A stretch of DNA of 11,229 nt from NCBI GenBank assembly GCA_903953985.1, contig CAJBLW010000525.1, positions 1 through 11,229 on the forward strand. Reading direction: 5' to 3'. The DNA is from an uncultured Burkholderiales bacterium. Its GTDB lineage: Bacteria > Pseudomonadota > Gammaproteobacteria > Burkholderiales > Burkholderiaceae_C. Below, in pieces: positions 6,673 to 11,229 of this stretch (positions are counted from its first letter, which is position 1; every line of letters begins with the position of its first letter). The position numbers and the translations under genes are program-made. The notes beneath the pieces are model-generated. The model ran no database searches. It was given only the letters and a program-made list of their open reading frames with translations, and was not told where the DNA came from.

Positions 6673-7335
6673 ATGAGCTCCGCATTTCAAGCCCTATCGA
6701 CCCTCTCGGGGTACGCTGCCGCCCTGCCCTTGCCGCATGTGGACACCGACCAGATCATGCCCAAGCAGTTCCTCAAGGGCATCGACCGGCAAGGCCTGGC
6801 GCAAGGCTTTTTGCACGCCATGCGTTTTGACGCAGCGGGCCAAGCGCGCAACGATTTTGTGTTGAACCAAGCGCCGTGGACTGAGGCGAAATTTCTGATC
6901 ACGGGCGCCAACTTTGGCTGTGGCTCGAGCCGCGAACACGCGGTGTGGGGGATGCGCGAGTTGGGCATCCGCTGCGTGCTGGGCACCAGCTTTGGCGGCA
7001 TTTTCAGCGACAACTGTATGCGCAATGGCGTGCCCGCGCTGGTGCTGCCCGTAGCCGAGGTAGACCGCCTGATGGCTTTGGCAATGGACCCACAGCGCTG
7101 CCAGATGGCGCTGGATTTGGCGGCCCAAACGCTGCACACCCCGGCTGATGGCCAGACCTTGCGCTTTGAGATGGACCCGCTGCACCAAGAGATGCTGCTG
7201 CGCGGCTTGGATGCGGTGGGCATGAGCCTGACACACGCCCAAGACATCCGTGATTTTGAAGCCCGGCATCTGACGGCCAACCCCTGGGTGGTGTCCCCTG
7301 CTGCAACCGAGACAAACCATGGTTCACTACTTTGA
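6673..7335 (+). CDS. LeuD-like small subunit of the same hydratase/isomerase
   Basis: A 220-residue swivel-domain subunit, partner of the LeuC-like protein 10 bases upstream. The family features are HVDTDQIMPKQFLKGIDRQG (22-41), the active-site loop ANFGCGSSREHAVWGM and SFGGIFSDNCMRNG. LeuD proteins usually have about 200-215 residues, so it is full length. A weak GAAAG lies 7 bases before the ATG. The coding end overlaps the start of the OCD-family gene by 17 bases in another frame, which binds these genes into one transcript and makes coupling likely. Specificity of LeuCD enzymes depends mostly on the small subunit, so this protein is where a non-leucine substrate would be encoded. I cannot deduce that substrate by eye. 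Confidence 0.88.
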   Translation: MSSAFQALSTLSGYAAALPLPHVDTDQIMPKQFLKGIDRQGLAQGFLHAMRFDAAGQARNDFVLNQAPWTEAKFLITGANFGCGSSREHAVWGMRELGIRCVLGTSFGGIFSDNCMRNGVPALVLPVAEVDRLMALAMDPQRCQMALDLAAQTLHTPADGQTLRFEMDPLHQEMLLRGLDAVGMSLTHAQDIRDFEARHLTANPWVVSPAATETNHGSLL

Positions 7336-8242
7336 CGAAGCCCGCGTTCAGCAGTTGCTGAGCGTGCCCGATTTGCTGCAAGGCGTGCGCGAAGCCCTGG
7401 TGGCGCTGACGCTGGGCCAGGTGGTGCAGCCGCTGCGCATGGTCATGCCCATTGGCGATGCCTCGGCCGACGGTCTGCTGTTTTTAAAACCCGCCCAACT
7501 GGACGATGCGCTGAGCACCAAGCTCATCACCCTGGTGCCCGCCAACGCACAAAAGGGTTTGCCCACGCTGCTGAGCACCATCGTGTTGATGGACCCGGCC
7601 ACCGGCCAGACCTTGGCCGTGATGGAGGGCAACACCATCACCGCCATGCGCACGGCGGCGGCGTCTGCCGTGGCGGCCGACGCGCTGGTGCCGCGCACAC
7701 CCCAGGTGGTGGCCATGGTGGGCAGTGGCGTGCTGGCGCGCAGCCATGCGCAAATGCTGCGGGCCGTGCGCGCCGTGTCCGAGATCCGCGTGTGGAGCCC
7801 CACAGCCGCCAACGCGCAGCAGTGCGCGCGCGACATTGGTGGCGTGGCATGCACCAGCGCCGAACAAGCGGTGCGCGGCGCCGACATCGTGTGCACCGTG
7901 ACCAATGCCAGTGAGCCGGTGCTGCAAGGCGCCTGGCTCAAGCCCGGCGCTTTTGTGGCTGCGGTGGGTGCGCCCCGTCCCACTTGGCGCGAGCTGGACG
8001 ATGCGGCCATGAGCCATTGGGTGGTGGCCGATCAGCGCGAGGCCGCTGAAAAAGAATCGGGCGATGTGCTGCTGTCAGGCGCCAGCGTAGCGGCGGAAAT
8101 TGGCGAGATTTTGTGTGGCCGCGTGGCCGCACCGCCTGCGGGCACGACCATCATTTTCAAATCGCTGGGCCAGGCTGTCGAGGACACGGTGGCGGCACGG
8201 TTGGTGTACCGCGCGGCCTTGGCCGAGGCAAGTCGAGCATGA
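7319..8242 (+). CDS. Ornithine cyclodeaminase/mu-crystallin-family NAD(P)-dependent protein, probable imine reductase or dehydrogenase
   Basis: A 307-residue member of the OCD/mu-crystallin family. The N-terminal half has the substrate-side residues Lys68 (STKLITL) and Arg111 (NTITAMRTAAAS), equivalent to the carboxylate-binding Lys and Arg of ornithine cyclodeaminase. The Rossmann motif is VAMVGSGVLARSHAQ (131-145). The loop that holds the catalytic Asp of true ornithine cyclodeaminases (GGDCPG type) reads VGAPRPTWREL here, with Pro219 at that position, so cyclodeamination of ornithine is unlikely. Ketimine or cyclic-imine reductase, amino-acid dehydrogenase or opine-like activity fits better. 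It sits between the hydratase pair and an FAD amine/amino-acid oxidoreductase, with overlaps on both sides, suggesting both enzymes work on the same nitrogen-bearing compound. The exact reaction is not established. Confidence 0.82.
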   Translation: MVHYFDEARVQQLLSVPDLLQGVREALVALTLGQVVQPLRMVMPIGDASADGLLFLKPAQLDDALSTKLITLVPANAQKGLPTLLSTIVLMDPATGQTLAVMEGNTITAMRTAAASAVAADALVPRTPQVVAMVGSGVLARSHAQMLRAVRAVSEIRVWSPTAANAQQCARDIGGVACTSAEQAVRGADIVCTVTNASEPVLQGAWLKPGAFVAAVGAPRPTWRELDDAAMSHWVVADQREAAEKESGDVLLSGASVAAEIGEILCGRVAAPPAGTTIIFKSLGQAVEDTVAARLVYRAALAEASRA

Positions 8243-9408
8243 ACCGCGCCGATGTGGTGATTGTGGGCAGCGGCGTGATGGGCGCGGCCACCGCCTGGTG
8301 GCTCACGCGCCTGCAGCCGGGCTTGAAGGTCACGCTGGTCGAGTCCGACACGCGTTATGAAAAAGCATCGTCCTCGCTGTCGGCCAGCTCGATTCGCCAG
8401 CAGTTCACCTGCCCCGTCAACATCCGTTTGAGCCAATTTGGCATTGTGTTTTTGCGCGAGGCAGAGCAGCACCTGGGCTTGCCCGATCACCCGGTGGCGC
8501 TGGGTTTGCAAGAGCCCGGCTATTTGTACCTGGCCCACGATGCGCAAGTGGCGGCCCTGCAAACGGCGCACCAAATTCAAAAGCAAGCCGGTGCCAATGT
8601 GGCGTTGCTGGCACCCGAGGCTTTGCACCAACGCTACCCGTGGCTGAATGTGGACGATGTGGCCTTGGGCAGCTTGGGCCTGAGTGGCGAAGGCTGGTTT
8701 GACGGCCCTGCGCTGCACCAGGCGTTTCTGAAAAAAGCCATGGCCCAAGGCGTGCAACGGCTGCACGACCGGGTGGTGGGCATGGACCATACTGACACGC
8801 AAATCACCGGTGTGCGCCTGGCCAGCGGCGGCAGTTTGACCTGCGGTCAGGTGGTCAATGCGGCGGGCGCTTGGGGCGGTGAGGTGGCGGCCATGGCCGG
8901 GGTGCAGCTGCCCGTGGTGGGCGCCAGGCGCACGGTGTTTGTGCTGTCTTGCCCCGAACCCTTGCCGCAGTGCCCATTGCTGATTGATCCGAGTGGCTGG
9001 TGGTTGCGGCCAGAGGGTCGGTTTTTGATCAGCGGCGCAGAACCTTTGCACACCGAACCCGGCCTGCCGCTGGAGCCCGACTGGTCCGAGTGGAACGATG
9101 AACAATGGGCCTCGCTGGCCCACCGCATTCCGGCGCTGGCCGCGCTGCGGGTGGAGCGCGCTTGGGCGGGTTACTACGAGATGAACACCTTCGATCACAA
9201 CGCGGTGATCGGCCCACACCCCGAATTGCACAACCTGTATTTCATCAACGGGTTTTCTGGCCACGGCATGCAGCACGCGGCGGGTGCCGGTCTGGCCCTG
9301 GCCGAATGGATGCTGCACGGCCAACCAAAAACCATCGCTGTCGATGAATTGGGTTTTGAGCGCCTGCTGAACAAGCGCCCGCTGCGCGAGTTGGCGGTGA
9401 TCGGCTGA
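8239..9408 (+). CDS. FAD-dependent oxidoreductase, DAO superfamily, FOXRED1-like
   Basis: A 389-residue flavoprotein of the glycine/D-amino-acid/sarcosine oxidase (DAO) superfamily. The dinucleotide-binding motif is VVIVGSGVMGAATAWWL (6-22), followed by LVES, the Glu for the FAD ribose. SASSIRQQF (48-56) and the C-terminal YYEMNTFDHNAVIGPHP and NGFSGHGMQHA (about residue 342 for the His) resemble the FOXRED1 branch. Such enzymes oxidise the C-N bond of amino acids or N-alkyl amino acids. An open frame extends upstream to 8113, but the ATG at 8239 overlaps the previous stop as ATGA and starts the FAD motif at the normal distance. No signal peptide is evident, so it acts in the cytoplasm. It is the last gene of the operon and ends 2 bases from an oncoming gene. 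The substrate is unknown. Confidence 0.87.
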   Translation: MNRADVVIVGSGVMGAATAWWLTRLQPGLKVTLVESDTRYEKASSSLSASSIRQQFTCPVNIRLSQFGIVFLREAEQHLGLPDHPVALGLQEPGYLYLAHDAQVAALQTAHQIQKQAGANVALLAPEALHQRYPWLNVDDVALGSLGLSGEGWFDGPALHQAFLKKAMAQGVQRLHDRVVGMDHTDTQITGVRLASGGSLTCGQVVNAAGAWGGEVAAMAGVQLPVVGARRTVFVLSCPEPLPQCPLLIDPSGWWLRPEGRFLISGAEPLHTEPGLPLEPDWSEWNDEQWASLAHRIPALAALRVERAWAGYYEMNTFDHNAVIGPHPELHNLYFINGFSGHGMQHAAGAGLALAEWMLHGQPKTIAVDELGFERLLNKRPLRELAVIG

Positions 9409-9410
9409 GG

Positions 9411-9764
9411 CTAAAGGTCTTCGCGCGCTTCGATCAGCAGGCGCTGCACCACCGCGCCCCGGGTACCTGCCACAGCGCGGATGCGCAGGGCCGGACCGGC
9501 TTCAAGCACCAAGCGACAGTGGTAATCGAGCCCGTCGGTCTGGCCCGGGCAATTGCTGGCGATCCGGCGGTGCCATTGCCGCTTGCCATCGATCTCCAGC
9601 GTCAACGCGTGCGAGGCGTCGGTGTTGTCTTCGGGCACACGCACCAGCAAACTCACATCGATGTCGAACGTGCGTGAACGTTTGAGCGCGCCGGGAATAT
9701 TGAGCACCGCCACCGCATCACTTACCTCGGTGCGCCACAACTCGGGTTTTGCGATGGACGCCAT
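9411..9764 (-). CDS. Conserved-looking protein of unknown function, 117 residues
   Basis: I do not recognise this protein. It has no signal peptide or membrane segment and a single Cys (Cys72, NCPGQTDGLDYHC region also holds a second Cys at 83). The middle alternates hydrophobic and polar residues (DIDVSLLVRV, HALTLEIDGKRQWHRRI, YHCRLVLEAGPALRIRAVAG), suggesting a small all-beta sandwich. It is read after the glutaredoxin-like gene with a 5-base gap, so the two are very likely cotranscribed. A weak GAAG precedes the ATG. It converges on the FAD oxidoreductase with 2 bases between the stop codons and no clear terminator between them. The reading frame is supported mainly by operon packing and codon style. 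A role linked to the glutaredoxin-like protein is guesswork. Confidence 0.7.
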   Translation of the reverse strand: MASIAKPELWRTEVSDAVAVLNIPGALKRSRTFDIDVSLLVRVPEDNTDASHALTLEIDGKRQWHRRIASNCPGQTDGLDYHCRLVLEAGPALRIRAVAGTRGAVVQRLLIEAREDL

Positions 9765-9769
9765 GGGCT

Positions 9770-10138
9770 TCAGGCTTGCAGCATGTTCTGAAGTTCGCCG
9801 TTGTCGATCAGGCGGCGCAGGTCATTGGCTCCGCCGACCAAGGTGCCGCGCACAAAGACCATCGGAAATGTGGGCCACCCAGTCCACATCTTCAAAGCAT
9901 TGCGCAAACGCCATTGCGAAAAATAGCTGCCGAACTCGATGTATTCGTGTGCTACACCCGCCCCAGTCAAGGCCTTGCGAGCCTTGGTCACAAAAGGATT
10001 GCCTGACAAACCCACAACCACAACAGGGTGCTGTGCGATGGCCGTTTGAACTTGCGCAATCACAGCCCCATGCCATTGCGCAATGAACGGGCGAATGCTG
10101 GGATGGATGGCGGACTCGGCAAGTACAGGTCTGATCAT
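9770..10138 (-). CDS. Glutaredoxin-like (monothiol Grx fold) protein lacking all cysteines
   Basis: A 122-residue thioredoxin-fold protein related to monothiol glutaredoxins. After an N-terminal helix (about 13-33) comes the strand VVVVGLSGNPFVTKARKAL, which aligns with the Grx active-site region. The first Cys position is Asn (NPFV instead of CPYC or CGFS) and the second is Val. No cysteine occurs anywhere in the protein. The rest of the glutathione-binding frame is kept: GWPTFPMVFVRGTLVGGANDL has the WPT-cis-Pro loop and the GG-x-x-D motif typical of the CGFS class. Thiol chemistry and the usual [2Fe-2S] ligation are therefore impossible, leaving a binding, scaffold or regulatory role. The start ATG has a weak GAAG 8 bases upstream. 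It is followed after 5 bases by the unknown 117-residue gene. Confidence 0.82.
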   Translation of the reverse strand: MIRPVLAESAIHPSIRPFIAQWHGAVIAQVQTAIAQHPVVVVGLSGNPFVTKARKALTGAGVAHEYIEFGSYFSQWRLRNALKMWTGWPTFPMVFVRGTLVGGANDLRRLIDNGELQNMLQA

Positions 10139-10198
10139 GGGTTCACTTCAAAGTTAGAGACGAAGACTTGGCCACATCACGAGGGGCGTGCTCAATGC

Positions 10199-10233
10199 AA
10201 AACGGGTCACACCCTTGTGAGATGTAACCCGTT
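10199..10233 (-). terminator. Probable intrinsic terminator after tRNA-Pro
   Basis: On the minus strand AACGGGT (10233-10227) pairs with ACCCGTT (10207-10201), with an inner TCAC/GTGA helix, and is followed by a short TTTT. The U tract is weak, but the position just past the tRNA-Pro 3' end fits termination of that transcript. Confidence 0.5.
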
Positions 10234-10251
10234 GATTTTATGAAGAATAAA

Positions 10252-10328
10252 TGGTCGGCGTGGCGGGATTCGAACTCGCGACCCCTTGCACCCCATGCAA
10301 GTGCGCTACCAGGCTGCGCTACACGCCG
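10252..10328 (-). tRNA. tRNA-Pro, anticodon GGG
   Basis: A 77-base cloverleaf on the minus strand. Acceptor CGGCGTG pairs with CACGCCG, the T loop is GTTCGAATC, and anticodon stem CTTGC/GCAAG encloses loop ATGGGGT, giving anticodon GGG. Discriminator A and an encoded CCA end are present. It decodes CCC and CCT proline codons. It lies 35 bases after the MerR-family gene, with a consensus -10 box in that gap. Confidence 0.97.
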
Positions 10329-10339
10329 ACAAGCTAAGA

Positions 10340-10345
10340 ATTATA
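10340..10345 (-). promoter_or_regulatory. Consensus -10 box of a probable tRNA-Pro promoter
   Basis: An exact TATAAT on the minus strand, 11 bases before the first base of tRNA-Pro, so transcription would start a few bases before the mature 5' end. The -35 region would overlap the end of the merR-like gene (TCTGAA around 10363-10368) and is poor. The -10 also lies within a small 6-bp inverted repeat (10331-10349). Confidence 0.45.
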
Positions 10346-10363
10346 GCTTGAATCCAAGTCTAT

Positions 10364-10825
10364 TCAGACCGTGAGCATCGCGCGAATTTGCAAAAGCTCT
10401 TGGTGCATTGACAAGGCCGATTCAAAACCTGGTCGGTACGACGTCTGGGTTGTCATCTCATGGGCCAGGTCATCTGGCAGCGCGCCCTCTGCAGCCTCCA
10501 TTTCAGCGCTGTTGTCTTCCAGACTTTCATCCAAGAATGCGCCCGAACGCATGAGTTGACGTTCACTCTGGGTCAGCTCCAGCAGCTTATTTCGTGCGCC
10601 GCTGATGGTGAAGCCTTGGTCGTACAACAGCCCGCGTATTCTGCGGATCATCATCACTTCATGACGCTGGTAATAACGGCGATTACCCCGTCGTTTGACC
10701 GGACGAAGTTGCGTGAACTCCTGCTCCCAATACCGCAAGACATGCGGCTTGACGCCACACAGCTCACCCACCTCACCAATGGTGAAGTAGCGCTTGGCTG
10801 GAATGGCGGGAAGCAAACTGTCCAT
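10364..10825 (-). CDS. MerR-family transcriptional regulator
   Basis: A 153-residue cytoplasmic DNA-binding protein. The N-terminal winged helix-turn-helix runs from YFTIGEVGELCGVKPHVLRYW (about 13-33) through the wing KRRGNRRYYQRHEV, then helices RRIRGLLYDQGFTISGARNKL. The C-terminal part is acidic and lacks a metal-binding Cys set, so the effector is unknown. I start at ATG 10825 (MDSLLPAIPAKRYF) because that fits the family. The frame is open to 10960 but the extra residues look non-coding, and no Shine-Dalgarno is clear. A GATAAC about 13 bases upstream could be a -10 box giving a nearly leaderless mRNA; this is weak. In other Burkholderiales I recall a very similar gene between ihfA and tRNA-Pro; tRNA-Pro is present here, ihfA is not. 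Confidence 0.88.
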   Translation of the reverse strand: MDSLLPAIPAKRYFTIGEVGELCGVKPHVLRYWEQEFTQLRPVKRRGNRRYYQRHEVMMIRRIRGLLYDQGFTISGARNKLLELTQSERQLMRSGAFLDESLEDNSAEMEAAEGALPDDLAHEMTTQTSYRPGFESALSMHQELLQIRAMLTV

Positions 10826-10953
10826 GACTGACAACACGTTATCTGGAAAACCTTGGAGCTTACTGCAAGTGTGTTCACCTCGTCCAGCCCTGATTTGAAC
10901 TTGCAAACGCGTGATCCCTTGGGCAGGCGAAAAATGCACTTGAATCTGATTCC
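10826..10953. other. Intergenic leader between the merR-like gene and the tRNA terminator
   Basis: About 128 bases without a supported gene. The merR-like promoter should be here, but no good -35/-10 pair is visible apart from TTGCAG with a GATAAC 19 bases on, which is poor. The stretch is open in the merR frame, but its translation shows no family resemblance. Confidence 0.3.
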
Positions 10954-10992
10954 AAAACAAAAAAGCCTAAGTAGAAATCTACTTAGGCTTTT
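10954..10992 (-). terminator. Strong intrinsic terminator after the tRNA-Glu/tRNA-Asp operon
   Basis: A perfect 14-bp inverted repeat, AAAAGCCTAAGTAG (10961-10974) and CTACTTAGGCTTTT (10979-10992), closes on a 4-base loop. Read on the minus strand it is followed by a T-rich run (TTTTTTGTTTT), the classic Rho-independent layout. It lies 5 bases past the tRNA-Asp CCA end and insulates the merR-like gene from tRNA transcription. Confidence 0.92.
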
Positions 10993-10997
10993 CGTTT

Positions 10998-11074
10998 TGG
11001 CGGAGTGGACGGGACTCGAACCCGCGACCCCCGGCGTGACAGGCCGGTATTCTAACCAACTGAACTACCACTCC
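10998..11074 (-). tRNA. tRNA-Asp, anticodon GUC
   Basis: A 77-base minus-strand cloverleaf. Acceptor GGAGTGG pairs with CCACTCC, anticodon stem CCGGC/GCCGG encloses CTGTCAC with anticodon GTC, the T loop is GTTCGAGTC, discriminator G, CCA encoded. It follows tRNA-Glu after 57 bases with no promoter-like sequence in the gap, so both are probably one transcript ending at the strong terminator. Confidence 0.97.
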
Positions 11075-11131
11075 TGATAGCTGAAGCTTTTGCCAGACTG
11101 CTGGTGCAAACTGGCCAAGTGCTACAAAACT

Positions 11132-11207
11132 TGGCGACCCTACGGGGATTCGAACCCCGGTACTCACCGTGAAAGGGTGATGTCCTAGGCCTCTAGACGA
11201 TAGGGTC
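11132..11207 (-). tRNA. tRNA-Glu, anticodon UUC
   Basis: A 76-base minus-strand cloverleaf. Acceptor GACCCTA pairs with TAGGGTC, anticodon stem TCACC/GGTGA encloses CTTTCAC with anticodon TTC, the T loop is GTTCGAATC, discriminator G, CCA encoded. It is the first tRNA of the visible pair; its promoter must lie mostly beyond the right edge, as only 22 bases remain upstream. Confidence 0.97.
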
Positions 11208-11229
11208 ATAACCTGGACGGATTCTTTCG

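Noticed and set aside
5238..7335. Leucine biosynthesis operon
   Set aside because: LeuC- and LeuD-like genes are present, but no leuA or leuB, and all neighbours are transport or catabolic genes, so a biosynthetic label is not supported by context.
7319..7335. Frameshift or fusion between the LeuD-like and OCD-family genes
   Set aside because: Both proteins have complete ends and normal lengths; the 17-base overlap is an ordinary operon junction.
8032..9324. 430-residue minus-strand open frame opposite the FAD oxidoreductase
   Set aside because: The plus strand has complete FAD motifs and operon overlaps; the antisense translation is rich in His, Gln, Arg and Ala without domain signals.
1..11229. 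CRISPR arrays, insertion sequences, integrase genes or attachment-site duplications near the tRNAs
   Set aside because: I found no regularly spaced repeats, transposase or integrase motifs, and no repeated tRNA 3' ends in the window.

Overview
The window looks like chromosomal DNA of a betaproteobacterium of the order Burkholderiales, most likely a Comamonadaceae-type freshwater or soil bacterium. This is inferred from the high-GC coding style, the Bug-type (TctC) periplasmic receptors, the Rieske and TauD oxygenases, and a MerR-family gene next to tRNA-Pro of a kind I know from this group. No taxonomic marker allows a closer call.

Layout. (1) Positions 1-2586, minus strand, read right to left: a TauD/TfdA-type 2-oxoglutarate dioxygenase, a small two-helix membrane protein with an Mrr-like nuclease fold, and a vanillate-demethylase-type Rieske oxygenase whose last few codons run off the left edge. 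(2) Positions 2587-2698: a divergent intergenic region. (3) Positions 2699-9408, plus strand: a tightly packed seven-gene set of two tandem Bug/TctC substrate-binding proteins, an RraA-fold aldolase-like protein, a LeuC-like and a LeuD-like hydratase pair, an ornithine cyclodeaminase/mu-crystallin-family protein and a FOXRED1/DAO-type FAD oxidoreductase. Several junctions overlap (ATGA, 17 bases, ATGA), so it is almost certainly one operon. (4) Positions 9411-10138, minus strand: an unknown 117-residue protein and a glutaredoxin-like protein with no cysteine at all. (5) Positions 10199-11229, minus strand: tRNA-Glu(UUC), tRNA-Asp(GUC), a strong terminator, a MerR-type regulator, and tRNA-Pro(GGG) with its own promoter-like -10 box and a terminator-like hairpin.

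How the genes may work together. The plus-strand operon looks like a catabolic module for an uncharacterised carboxylate or amino acid: periplasmic capture (Bug proteins), hydration or isomerisation (LeuCD-like), pyruvate-releasing cleavage (RraA with an intact D-X20-R-D motif), and imine or amine redox chemistry (OCD-family plus FAD oxidoreductase). No leuB, leuA, TctAB membrane subunits or pathway regulator is visible. One hypothetical route that uses most of the enzymes is: amino acid -> unsaturated 2-oxodiacid -> 4-hydroxy-4-methyl-2-oxoglutarate (or its carboxylated analogue) -> pyruvate plus pyruvate (or oxaloacetate). That route is inference only. The right-hand third is mostly housekeeping, with the cysteine-free glutaredoxin as its oddity.
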